This document shows, one piece after another, positions 35,977 through 47,252 of a stretch of 64,000 nucleotides of DNA (the stretch's first letter is position 1; every line of letters begins with the position of its first letter). The position numbers were made by a program, and so were the translations under genes. A model generated the notes under the pieces. It was not told the origin of the DNA. It saw only the letters and a program-made list of their open reading frames with translations, and made no database searches. Source of the DNA: Pogostemon cablin (lineage: Eukaryota; Streptophyta; Magnoliopsida; Lamiales; Lamiaceae); contig CM042985.1 in assembly GCA_023678885.1 (NCBI GenBank), forward strand, positions 18,206,465-18,270,464. Direction: 5' to 3'.

Positions 35977-37843
35977 ATGGCCGGAGCAAGGCAGAATTCG
36001 GATAATATTGCCATACGTGAAATTTTCACGAACTATGAGATTTGCAACATGGGGTTGATAGGAGCAAGGGGGAAGATGATGATTTTGAGATACACCCCGC
36101 TCTTATTAACATGGTAGAGAAGAATCCCTTTTCTGGAGGTTGTTTTGAAGATCCATATCAGCACCTCAAAAGATTCTTTGGTTATGTAAACACTCAAAAG
36201 GGTGCTGGCGGATCGCCTAATTCAAGTTCTCTTTGATTGATAGTGCAGAAGTTTGGTATGAGACTCTTGATGCCACGGATTGCACTACATGGGACTAACT
36301 GCAGCAGAAGTTCTTGGAGAGATACATGTCACCCTCAAGGATCTTAAGAATAAAGTAAGAGATCACCCAATTTGTTATGAATCATGGTGAGAAATTTTAT
36401 GAGGTGTGGGAAAGGTTTAAAGACATGCTCAGGACGTGCCCACAACATGGGATGTTTAAGGCTCAATACATAAGTATCTTCTACTAAGGTTTGGATTGTG
36501 AGTCACGTATTCTTATTGATGCATCATCAGGTGGAGCGCTGTTATCTAAAACAGCAATAGAAGTAGAAAAGTTTTTCAAAAACATCTCTATGAATTCACG
36601 TGATTGGCCTATGGAAAGAGTTAGAGGATCATATGTACTTGGTAAAGTAGCTCAGGTTGAACATCAAGTGGTGAAGCCAAATAGGGATGATGAGATCATC
36701 TCTAATCTAGCTAACATCAACAAGCTACTAGAATTCCAGCAGAAGCAAGTTACAGAGTTGACACAAAGGGGCCTCGTATGAAGCATCATGGAGTGAAGAG
36801 TGTTGAAGTTACCTTCAATCGATACATGGCTGAGAATGATGCAAGGGTTGACAACATCGAAGCTAGAATGAATGTTGATCATACAGATTTATCTAAGGAG
36901 TTGAAGGACCTTACTTGATAATGGGGTAGATGACCGCGAATGTGAATCACTTGACACAAAAATTGGAGAATAATGTCATCACATTGAGGTTCGGGATGCA
37001 GTATGATGGTTCGATGATGCTAGCGAGCGAGAACGAAGAAAGCAGGGGAGTTGCTCGACCAAACCACATCATCTCGACCAGACCTGATGGTCGAGCTGAG
37101 ATCGAGCAAGCTCTGGAAAAATAAAATCACGACAATCTGTTTTCAGGTTTACCGCTCGACCAGCACCTTTCTGCTTAATTAGACCATCCAAGTCTAACGA
37201 AAGTCGAGCAGTACCTGACCACGAGTAGCTCTCAGTCGGGAGGTTTGCTCTACTTGGACCAGATTGCTGGACCGAATCACCTAAGTCGAGCAAAAGTTGA
37301 GCAACACATGAATGAGCATAGTTCGCGATCACCTACGTCGTTCGATTAAGGACAAGTTGCTCGACCAACTTACCCAATTTATACGGAGGTCAAGCAGTCC
37401 TGTTTTGCACCCGATTCTATCCCGAATATTACACCCGTTGTTCAGAACACTCCAGAGCCATCCCAAGAGTAGAATAATAAGCTTATAGTTGAAAAGAAGT
37501 GGGAAAGAGCAAAGAAGTTGAGAGCTAAGAAGCTTAGACTGCAGATGGATACTGAAGATGTGGTTTTCTTTCTTGATCAAGCAATGAAGATGCCCACGGA
37601 AACTCAATCAAGCAAGAGCATAGATGTGGTTTCTAACTTGTTTAATCTTGATTTTAATAGGATAGATGACTCTAAATTTGAGTGGAAGATTGAAAAGGAG
37701 GTGTCTAGACAGCATTGAGAGGAAGGTAATTCTAAGGATCATATACTTGTTACCAAGAAAGGTGAGCTGCTGAGTGTAGACAAGAAGAGGTAAAGAAAGT
37801 ATTTGAAGGTGAGAATGCGAGAAGACCGTCCTTTACCATCGTG
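35977..37843 (+). pseudogene. gag of element B, broken, fused to a pol-linker remnant
   Basis: Starts MAGARQNSDNIAIREIFTNY at 35977, then shifts frame to DDDFEIHPALINMVEKNPFS and FEDPYQHLKRFFGYVNTQKG (36070-36200). The gag domain follows with stops: AEVWYETLDATDCTTWD, FLERYMSPSRILRIK, FYEVWERFKDMLRTCPQHGM, LDCESRILIDASSGGALLSK, then MNSRDWPMERVRGSY. A coiled-coil-like stretch (NLANINKLLEFQQKQVTELT) follows. After the internal site array, 37518-37843 reads VVFFLDQAMKMPTETQSSKS, IDVVSNLFNLDF and then KYLKVRMREDRPL. The VF..AMK.P..IDVV pattern resembles the linker after the Athila protease. At least five stops or shifts make it inactive. Confidence 0.8.
37040..37400. promoter_or_regulatory. Internal array of GCTCGACC / GGTCGAGC sites in element B
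   Basis: Between the gag domain and the pol-linker remnant, GCTCGACC recurs (near 37051, 37152, 37359), with CTCGACCA, GGTCGAGC (37090), GTCGAGCA (37201, 37272) and variants. These are the words used in the LTR array of the same element. Function unknown. Confidence 0.65.
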
Positions 37844-37849
37844 ACTCTT

Positions 37850-39632
37850 CGAGGTTAAATATGAGCGCCTGTTGTGGGGCTTGTCCCTTCCATTTTATTG
37901 CTTTATTTCTTTCGCGTGAGTAAGAAATTTTTATATTTAAGGTGCTTAGTAATCGGCAATTACATCTCTTTTCAAACTTGGTTTCAACTTACGTTTTTAC
38001 TAAGTTTGGGGGGTGTGATGTTATTACCTCATTGAAGCACCAAGAGTATAATCTTTTCTTTATAATGTTTGCTAGAGGAGTTGATTTTTTACGATATGTT
38101 GAAACTTTAATCGGTTTTGATGTGTTGATTTTTTGCAATTTGCCTAGTGTTCAGTGGTGTTTCTAGTGTGTGGAGTCGATTAGATAGTCAATTGAGTCTT
38201 TCTTAGAGTTCTCCTATTTTATTATTTATGAATCTTGTGATGATGAGTGTGCTTGAGCTTTGATGATAGAAAAGGGTAACTAGGTGGCAAGACGAGTTCT
38301 ACATGGAGGCTTTGACTCAAGGCGCTCGTGCGCTTTGAAGGAGAAATCAGGTGCACTCGTTTCCTTTTTCTAAATTTTATGTGTGCTTTTGATTCATGGA
38401 ATGGAAGGATTGAGTTTATTTCTTTGGTGATCCATGAGCTTATATTTTTAAATTGTGCTTAAAATTCATATGCTCTTGAAATTGCTAAAGGAAGTGTACT
38501 TGAGTTATATTGCAGTATGAAGTTCTATGTGTACTTGAGGGATATTGCTTACCATGAAAAGTGCTCTGTTACTTGTAAAAAACCCATGTGAGATTTTGAG
38601 TCTCATTGACATGTTACATAATCACATGATATTTTTTTCTGGTGAGTATCGTCCTTGTGCGTGTATTCTAGAACTTGCCTCTTGTCTTACTTGAAACTAC
38701 ATGTTATGTTAGATGATGGGAGATGATTTAAGGCCATCTTTGAATTGATAAGTCACTTAGCCAAATAATTCCCTACCTAATTATATTTATCCGTAGTTAG
38801 CCCCTTTGAGCCTAAGAACCTTATCTTTGGTAGCCTACGAGAAAAAACCACTTTGAGCATCTGAATTTTTTGAGCCTTGATTGTCCTTCTAGAAGAGAAT
38901 TAATGGCTTTTCAAAGTGTGTTGATGGAGCTTGATAACAACTTGGGAAGGAATGGATTTGTGTTGAAACAGTGATTGAGTTTGATAAAGAATCTAAGGAA
39001 TTATGGAGTAGTACTTAAATCTAGTACTTCATGGAATCAAACACCCTAGGGTAGTGCTTAAATCTAGTACCCTATAGAGGTTGAGAGAGGTAGTGCCCGA
39101 AACTGGTACCTCGAGGGAAAAAGAAGAGAAGGAAAAAAGTGTTGAGCTTGAAAGAAATGAGAGAAAAGAAAATTAGAAGAGCATGAAGCTGGATAGCCTT
39201 GAAGTGTAAAAATCTGCAATACAAAAGATCTCCGGTTTTAATTCTCTACTAATTGAGTTAACTTATCCATATATTTCCTACCTTAACCAAAGAGCCAACA
39301 TTACATTAAAAAGAAAATTCATTTTTGATCTCATTACCGAATCATACTTTTGGTGGAGAGTTTGAGATATTTGGCAAGCTTATGGTTATGCATACACTTG
39401 AATTAAATTTGAGCGTAAACACATTAACCCATAAGTGTATATCTTTTACACTTGAGTGCGAGTGATATATACTTCCTGTGAGAACATGTCAATGGAACAT
39501 TTGATTGATAGTGATTGTCTTATCCTGTATGTCATGAATTGAGTATTACATGTAATAAGAGTTGCATGACCTAAGTTGAGGACAATTATATTTTAAATGG
39601 GGTATTGGTCATAGTCCTTGTTTCCCCGCTAA

Positions 39633-39680
<48 letters not shown>

Positions 39681-39715
39681 ATTTTTAATTTGTTTCCTCG
39701 GGATGAGCAACACTT
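37850..39715 (+). other. 3' non-coding part of element B
   Basis: No open frame of note. A PPT-like AAGTTTGGGGGGTG lies at 38002-38015, well upstream of the true PPT. At 39008, 39050 and 39089 three related copies of GTAGTGCTTAAATCTAGTAC occur about 40 bases apart. A (CT)n tract lies at 39639-39678. All but the long CT tract are recognisable in elements C and D, which argues for a conserved retrotransposon 3' region and not unrelated filler. Confidence 0.6.
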
Positions 39716-39728
39716 AAGTTTGGGGGTT
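39716..39728 (+). other. Polypurine tract of element B
   Basis: AAGTTTGGGGGTT directly before the 3' LTR start TGTTGAGAG, in the standard position for plus-strand priming. Confidence 0.8.
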
Positions 39729-41687
39729 TGTTGAGAGTGAAAATAAACATGTTTTAGTGTCCAATCTAACACCTTTTGATGAGTATTTTTGTTATATATT
39801 AGCACAAATGTCTTATATTCGATATATGTGAGAAAAAGGTGCACTTGAGATGTTTTATTATGATTTAGGTAGGACACGGGGTCAAAAGTGCCAAGTTGGA
39901 GAAAAGGTGCAATTTGTCCAAGGATGCTCTGAAACGTATGTCCAACTTGTGTAATTATTCTGTATTTGTGTAGAGCTCTAAGCTAGAAATGTGATACATG
40001 GATGGAAAGGTACAAAAGAGAGGGTCGTTTTGGCGTAAAGAACACTTCAATCCGATTCCAAACAAGAAAGTTATGATCAAAGTGGTGACACCGCGCAAGC
40101 TGCTCCTGCTCAAAACTACTGTCCATTTTGTATGACTTGTTACATAATCAAATATTGAATTTTCTGTGAGTTTTTAATATTAATAAAAATCCAAGAAAGA
40201 GAGCTTCACGTGAGCGTAAGAATTACTCAAATTAGAGGTCGGATGTGAAAGTTATGTGCGAAACAGTGAGACAGCGCAAGCTTGCTCGACCAGAATTATC
40301 TTGCTCGACCAGAATCATCTTGGTTGAGCAGATGAAGTTTGGTCGAGCAAAATGACCAAAAACTTACAGAGAGCTTGCTTGACCATTTCTCGACTTGGAG
40401 GCGTTGCTCGACTTTTGAAGGTCAAGCCTAACAAAATGTCGCTGGTTATATTTTTAGTAGTTTCAGGTTTCTTTTACCAAACTTGGCATATGTCTCAAGT
40501 AAAAGCACATCCAAGGCCTATAAGGAGAGCTTACAAGTATAAAAGGGGGTGTAGATCATATCATAGAGATCATACGAATTGGAGAGAGGCCACAACAATA
40601 CTATACCCCACAAGGGGAGATCACTCCCCAACCATTATCCACATCCTTTCCTCCATCCATCCATCACATTGAAGATTCGACTATGGAATCAAGATAAGAA
40701 CCAAGAGGAGGATTCAAGACGGAGAAGGACACAACAACGCCCACATCTAGGGTTTTATTATTTCCTAATTTATCTTGAAATTTTTCAGATATCTGGGTAA
40801 GATCTATCCAACACCCATGATTGTTCTTCGTAACATCATGGGCTAGTGCATTTTTGGTAGAACTAGGTTGTGAAGGTTTTTACGAATTAATTGAACTTTT
40901 ATGTATAAACTCCGTACAACACTACTTGTGGATTTATTTTATATATGATTGTGCTTTCTTAATCCATATTCATGGTCGTTTTGTGCATCTTTAATTGGTA
41001 TATAGAGTCTGAATATATATCTTGGTTGTAGATTGAGTGCGTTCACCGCTGAATAGGATTACATGTTATGATTCTAAGTGAGGGGACTCCGAAGCTTCAT
41101 TAGAACTTTCATATATGAATACTTATTAATTGAATATTATTCGGGTTAATAAGTAGGATAAAGAGTATAACTTCATAGTACCTATAAAGGGAGATCATAT
41201 AGGGTTAAAGTACCAATTGACCAAGGAAATAATTGATACAGATAGTGCCTGGAAAGGGGGGTGGAATTATATCTCTTGCTCTGAGGTTATTCACACGTGT
41301 TACACTCATGTTTACTTGTATCTATAGAGTAGATATGCATGGTTTAGTGATGCATCCATATTCCACAAGGCAGAGTCGGACATCAATACATGGAAGGAAA
41401 ATTAATGAGTGAAACTGAATTATCCTAGAGCTACCTATCTCTATCTCGATCCATTTTCATATACTTCTAGTGTTTAATTTATTTTATGTGTTATTTAATT
41501 TAATTGTTCAGTAGTTAATAATTCTATCCGAACGTTAATGCCATCTTGTCTTAATTAATTTAGATAATAATTAAATTAATAATATGCCGTTCTTTGAATT
41601 CGATATTCACTTGGTCGCTTGCTTAAGCTGCAATTGATATCCTTAATACTTGGGGATTAATTTTGTGTGCAAAGAAAATGCGCATTA
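39729..41687 (+). repeat. 3' LTR of element B
   Basis: 1959 bp, starts TGTTGAGAGTGAAA and ends GCGCATTA, with the terminal CATCA changed to CATTA. It carries the site array at 40280-40430 and TATA at 40538. The adjoining GTCAC duplication fixes the end. Confidence 0.92.
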
Positions 41688-41692
41688 GTCAC

Positions 41693-42236
41693 GCATGATA
41701 AATCAATCAGTTTAGGTTCAACTCCCATTGATGTACTACATACTTTCTTCATAAATTCTCATTTCCTCAAAGGTTTCTTCATGGCATGCGTCGGTGTTGT
41801 CTTCAAACAGGCATGATAAATCACAAATGTCTTTTTGAGATGACGAGGGAAGAATAAGACCTATAAATGAATAATTACCTTATTAATCTAAGTACATAAT
41901 TGTAGGTACAACAAAAAATATAATTAACTGTAAATTAAATAATGTAAACAAAAACATCATCTTGAGATGAAGAGAGTAGAATAAGATCTGCACATGGACA
42001 ATTAACTTGTTAACATAAGTGCACAATAGTAGGTACAACAAGAAATACAACCAACTGCAAATTTATTGAATGAAAAATAAAGATTTTGAATGCAGGTACA
42101 AACATTACAACTAAAGGGTATATCAGCTACTGTTGAAGGGTCATTTTTATCATCGAAAGAGTATATTATTTTCATGTGAACTGTATGATGAGTAAAGGGT
42201 ATACTGTTGATGAGTAAAGGGTACATCATTTGTCAT
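41693..42236. repeat. Remnant of the pre-insertion locus, with a ~125-bp tandem duplication
   Basis: 41838-41945 and 41962-42068 are diverged copies: TTTTGAGATGACGAGGGAAGAATAAG, then AATAATTACCTTATTAATCT, then GTAGGTACAACAA against TTGAGATGAAGAGAGTAGAATAAG, then GTTAACATAAGT, then GTAGGTACAACAA. 41700-41810 looks weakly coding on the minus strand (EDNTDACHE) but is too short to name. AAAGGGTAT repeats resume at about 42110. Confidence 0.55.
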
Positions 42237-42359
42237 GCAAAGGGCAGTGACGGAGCCAGAAATTTAATTTAAGGGGGGCCAAAATAGTATTGTAAAGTAA
42301 ATACTTGATTCATCTGGTAAAATTACATGCATTTTTTATTACTATTTTTTAACAACTTT

Positions 42360-42660
42360 ATCAATCTTTTTTTGGAATAATTTGATTGTTTTAATAATAA
42401 AGAAGTATACTATGTATGTTGTAAATGATGATAATTTTAAAATTAGAATATAATTTTAATATATTTAATTGGTATTTAATAAAATACACGTAATTTAATA
42501 TTGATCCATAAAGTGTATGAATAATTTGATTTTTTTTAATAATAAAGAAGTATACTATATATGTTATAAATGATGATAATTTTAAAATTAGAATATAATT
42601 TTAATATTTTTAATTGATATTTAATAAAATACAAGTAATTTAATATTGATCCATAAAGTG
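42360..42660. repeat. Tandem duplication inside the hAT element, unit about 165 bp
   Basis: The unit AATAATTTGATTGTTTTAAT...TTAATATTGATCCATAAAGTG occurs twice with few differences. A second, longer duplication (ATTGATCCATAAAGTG, then GATCTCGTCTTGATT, then AACTTAAA) spans about 42640-43140, with the AT tract expanded in its second copy. Confidence 0.8.
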
Positions 42661-42911
42661 TATTTAGATCTCGTCTTGATTAAGAATCAATTAATGGAAT
42701 ATATATATTATAACTAATATATAAAGCATGAAATAAAATTTAACACAAAACAATGTCAAAGAAAAAATAAAAAGATAAAATTTATGCAGGATCAAATCAA
42801 AAGAAATTTTTAAAGAGAAAAAAGTTAGTATAAATAAAACTTAAAATAAAGATTAACTAAAACAGTGTAAAAATATTGATCCATGAAGTGTATTCAGATC
42901 TCGTCTTGATT

Positions 42912-42925
42912 TAAGATCAATTAAT

Positions 42926-43003
<78 letters not shown>
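42912..43003. repeat. (AT)n microsatellite
   Basis: About 90 bases of uninterrupted AT within the second duplicated copy. The first copy has only a short ATATATATTA, so the expansion happened after duplication. Confidence 0.95.
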
Positions 43004-43007
<4 letters not shown>

Positions 43008-43187
43008 CTAATATATAAAGTATGAAATAAAATTTAACACAATACAATGTCAAAGAAAAAATAAAAAGATAAAATTTATGCAGGATCAAATTGAAAGAAA
43101 TTTCTAAAGAGAAAAAGTTAATATTAATAAAACTTTAAATAAAGATTAACTAAAACAATGTAAAAAGGAAAAATAAATAAATAACTA

Positions 43188-43262
43188 TGATGCGTTCAAG
43201 TGTTGAACACTCGACCTCCAAGAAGTAAAACACGAACCTAACCACTATACTATGCATTCTAT
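43188..43262 (-). other. tRNA-like sequence within the hAT element
   Basis: On the minus strand: GCATAGTATAGTGGTTAGGT, then TTCGTGTTTTACTTCTTGGA, then GGTCGAGTGTTCAACACTTG. The TAGTATAGTGGTTAG stretch resembles a tRNA A-box/D-arm. GGTCGAGTGTTCAACAC occupies the place of the T-arm, with a degenerate B-box. No clean acceptor stem forms, so this is a tRNA-derived relic, not a tRNA gene. Confidence 0.5.
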
Positions 43263-43361
43263 ATTAAATTATTTTGAACATATATATAATGGTGGCTTTT
43301 GAAATGCCAGGGGGGGCCAACGCCCCTCTGGTCCTTAACTGCCTCCGTCTTTGGCAAAGGG

Positions 43362-43674
43362 TACACTGGTCGTGTAAATTGTATGAATTTGCAAAGAGTT
43401 TTTGTGGATGAGCAAAGGGTACATTTTTGACATAAAAAAGGTATATTACATATGAGTAAAGAGTACATTGTTGATGATTATGGGTACATTATTAAAATTT
43501 GGCATTGGTGATGGAATTAAAAGATGGTGACAAAGACATGTCATAAAATAACTATGAATTAACCGACAACCATGACCTGCTATATTAATTAATGGATAAA
43601 AGGAAAAGAGCAAGAACCTGTACATTTTCCTCCTCCATCAGAATCTCTTTGACCTTGCCACATAATATCCTTAC
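43362..43674. repeat. AAAGGGTAC minisatellite remnant and short spacer
   Basis: Continues the repeat field right of the hAT (GCAAAGGGTACATTTTTGAC, GAGTAAAGAGTACATTG), then about 170 bases without recognised content up to the target site CTATA of element C. Confidence 0.6.
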
Positions 43675-43679
43675 CTATA

Positions 43680-45636
43680 TGATGCACGTTTTCTTTGCAC
43701 GCAAAATTACTCTCTCAATATTAAGGATAACAGTTGCAGCTTAAGCAGGCAACCAATTGAATTATCGAACCCAAAGGATGTCGTATTATCAATTTAATTA
43801 TTAACTAAATTAATTACGACGAAAGGTATTCAATTTGAGGTTTGATTATCAACTACTAAACAATTAATTAAAATAACAAATAAAATAAATAATACTAGAA
43901 GAATACGAAAGTGGATCAAGTAGGAGAATAGGTAGCTCTAGGATAATTCAGTTTCACTCATTAATTTTCCTTCCATGTATTGATGTCCGACTTTGCCTTG
44001 TGGAATAAGGATGCATACTAAACCATGCATATCTACTCTATAAACACAAGTAAACATGCGTGTAACACATGTGAATAACCTCAGAGCAAGAGATATAATT
44101 CCACCCCCTTTTCAGGTACTATCAGTATAAATTATTTACCTGGTCAATTGGTACTCTAACCCGATATGATCTCCCTTTATAGGTACTATGAAATTATACT
44201 CTTTATCCTACTTATTAACCCGAATAATATTCAATTAATAAGTATTCATATATGATAGTTCTAATGAAGCTTCGGAGTCCCCTCACTTAGAATCATAACA
44301 TGAAATCCTGTTCAGCGGTGAACGCACTCAATCTATAACCAAGATATATATTCAGACTCTATATTCCAATTGAAGATGTACAAAACGACCATGAATATGG
44401 AATAAAAAAGCACAATCATATATAAAATAAATCCACAAGTAGTGTTGTACGGAGTTTACATACAAAAGTTCAATTAATTTGTAAAAATCTTCACAACCCT
44501 AGTTCTACCAAAAAGGCTCTAGCCCATGATGTTACGAAGAACAATCATGGGTGTTGGATAGATCTTACCCGGATGTCTGGAAAATTACAAGATAAATTAG
44601 GAAACGAAATAAACCCTAGATTTGGGAGTCGTCGCGTCATTCTCCATCTTGAATCCTTCTCTTGGTTCTCCTCTTGATTCCACGAACGAATCTTTAAAGT
44701 GATGGATGGATGGAGGAAAGGATGTGAATGATGGTTGGGGGGTCATCCCCCCTTGTTGGGTGTAGCATGATTTGTGGCTTTCTCTCCAATCCAATCTTTT
44801 ATCTCTAATATGAATAATGATGTGATCTATATCCCCTTTTATACTTGTAAGCTCTCCTTATAGACCTAGGATGGGTTTTTTCTTGGGAAATACGCAAAAC
44901 ACGCACTTGGGGTGTAAAAATACGGATCCAGTGCTGTCCAGGCAAGTGGTTCGACCTAGGGCTTGGTCGAATCATGGTCGAATCAAAATTGGCAATTTTT
45001 CACACTCTAGGCATTTAATTCGACCATAATGGCTTGGTCGAACCAATCATGGTTTGGCCGAATCAGAATGTCGTGGTCGAATCAGCTTGCGCAGTCTCAC
45101 CGTTTTACGTATAACTTCCACATATAAGCTTCGATTCGAGTGATTCTTGCGCTCATGCGATTCTCTCTTCCTTGGATTTCTATCCATATAATGAACTCAC
45201 AAAAACTCAAAGACTTCAAGGTGTAAAAAGCCATGGAAAGTGATACAGCCGTTCTATTCGGCACAGCTCACGCGACGTCACCATTTTGATCATAACTTTC
45301 TTGTTTGGATTCCAATTGAGGTGTTCTTTATATCAAAACGGTCCACTTTTCAGTGGCTTTCCAACCATATATCATACTACCACTTTTGATCTCCACATAA
45401 ATACAAAAAAATTACACAAATTAGACATGCATTTTTCAGCATTCATTGCACAAATTGCACCTTTTCTCCAACTTTGCACTTTTGATTCTTTTTCCACCTA
45501 AAACATAATAAAATCCTCAAGTGCTCCTTTTCTCACATATATTGAATATAAGACACTTGTGCTAATATATAACATCAATTTTCATCAAAAAGGTGTTAGA
45601 TTGGACACTAAAACACACTTATTTTCACTCTCATCA
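43680..45636 (-). repeat. 3' LTR of element C
   Basis: 1957 bp, plus strand TGATGCACG...CTCTCATCA. TATA at 44837-44843. The array at 44940-45095 uses TTCGACC, GGTCGAA and GGTCGAATCA where B and D have GCTCGACC. Confidence 0.92.
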
Positions 45637-46258
45637 ATTCCCCAAATTTACCCGTTGCTAGTCCCGAGGTAAAAAAAAATAAAGTAAAAGAGAGTAAGGA
45701 AATTTAGCGGGAAACAAGGACTATTATGACAAATACCTCATTCACAATACAATTTTCCTCAACTTATGTCATGCAACTTTCATTACATGTAATAATCAAG
45801 TCATAGCATACAAGACAAGACAATCACCACCAATTCAAATGCTCCATCAACATGTTCTCACGGGCAGTATATATCACTCGCACTCAAGTGTAAATGATGT
45901 ACACTTATGAGTTAAGGTGTTTACACTCAAATTCAATTCAAGTGCATGCGTAACCATAAGCTTGCCAAAAGTTTCAAACTCTCCACCACTAAAAGTATGA
46001 TTCGACAATGGGATCAAAAAGGACTTTTAATAGGATGTAATGTCGGCTCTTTGGTAATGGTAGGAAACATATGGATAAAGTAACTCAATTAGTAGAGAAT
46101 TAAAATTGGAGATTTTTTGTACTGTAGATTTTTACACTCCAAGGCTATCCAGCTTCATGCTCTTCTAATTTTCTTTTCTCTCCTTTCCTTCAAGCTCAAC
46201 ATACTTTTTCTTTTCTTTCTTTTTTCTCGAGGTACCAGTTTCGGGCACTACCTCTAAC

Positions 46259-47252
46259 CATAGTTATTAAAGGTGCACCTTGGGCGCGCCTCCCCCAAGG
46301 CTATACCCCTGGCACCTCAATATAGGTTTTCAAGGTACGAAGTTTCAAGGCGCACGCCTTTGTGTGCCTTTTTGCGCCTCAACGTGTGTGTCTTGGGCGC
46401 GCCTTAGGCGCGCCTTGAGAATGACCATGTTTTTGTGTTGATTTTTATCTTTGATAGTTGAAGTAACACTAAATAGCACTTTTAATTAGGGTTTACCATT
46501 TCATCCTCCTAAGTTAAGACCCATCAAAATACCCTTGGTACAATATCCCAAATATTAAATTAGGGATTTGAGATTTAGAAGTTAGGGTTCACTCTTCATT
46601 CCACCTACGTGCCATACACATCAACTTCTCCAGCCTCCTAGCCTTCAACTGTCGCCCCGTCCACCGCGCCTCCGATGGCTGCCGATCTGTCTGGTTTCCA
46701 TCACTGGCTTACCGAAGCAAACTAGTATTAACCTTAAAATTAGAGGGAAATCATCGGGGGCAACTGCCACTAGTTCCAAAAAGAAAGGGAAAGAAGCAAT
46801 GAAGGAAAAGAGAACTACTTTAAGATTATTAGATGAAGAGGATGAAGAAGGAGAAGATACTGTTGGATTTGAAGAGAAAAAGATTTTAATGAAGAAGAAT
46901 AAATTGATGATGAGGACTTAGAATTTGATGATGAAGAGATGATAATTAAAATATATTTGCTGCTAGATTTTTGTGTGATGCTTTGATTGACTTATTTTAT
47001 TTCAAATATTATGAATTTTCGTATGTGCATGTTTAATTTTGGCTTAAATGGCTTAGTTCATATGTCATACTTATATAAATTGTTATATTATATGCCTTTT
47101 AAACTTATTTTATTGGGTAAATATGTTGTATATGGGTTAGATTTAGTGTAGAATAAATAATGGTGTTATATTATACATTAATTTCGAGGCACGCCTCAGG
47201 CACAGATATGCCTCGGTGCGCCTTGGTGCGCCTTGCGCCCTTAATAACTATG
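46259..47252. mobile_element. hAT element nested in element C, 994 bp
   Basis: Ends CATAGTTATTAAAGGTGCAC and GCGCCCTTAATAACTATG are inverted repeats, flanked by the perfect eight-base duplication CCTCTAAC (46251-46258, 47253-47260). Subterminal zones are rich in GGCGCGCC and CCTTGGGCGC words. The middle (46740-46950) has a short acidic coding-like stretch with EDEEGEDTVGFEE and DDEDLEFDDEE in different frames, possibly the tail of a hAT transposase, but no catalytic or dimerisation region. Confidence 0.9.

Larger units (their letters stand above)
33842..41687 (+). mobile_element. Element B: complete non-autonomous Ty3/Gypsy retrotransposon, 7846 bp
   Basis: 5' LTR 33842-35803, PBS 35810-35827, broken gag from 35977, polypurine tract 39716-39728, 3' LTR 39729-41687. 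The perfect five-base target duplication GTCAC lies at 33837-33841 and 41688-41692. The interior is only 3.9 kb and has no RT, RNase H or integrase motif in any frame. The two LTRs differ at roughly one base in eleven over the first 250 bases by eye, so the insertion is old. It sits in the AAAGGGTATATT field. Confidence 0.93.
42245..43353. mobile_element. Non-autonomous hAT element, 1109 bp
   Basis: Left end CAGTGACGGAGCCAG, right end CTGCCTCCGTCTTTG (inverted CAAAGACGGAGGCAG). The perfect eight-base target duplication GCAAAGGG lies at 42237-42244 and 43354-43361, the hAT hallmark. The target sequence is itself part of an AAAGGGTA repeat. No transposase. The interior contains two tandem duplications, an (AT)n tract and a tRNA-like stretch. 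Confidence 0.9.

Noticed and set aside
42853..43089. Open frame of alternating Ile-Tyr
   Set aside because: Translation of the (AT)n microsatellite; the same applies to the Ile-Tyr/Cys-Val frame at 61707-61904.
43188..43262. Functional tRNA gene
   Set aside because: No closed acceptor stem and a degenerate T-arm; it lies within a hAT element and is better read as a tRNA-derived relic.
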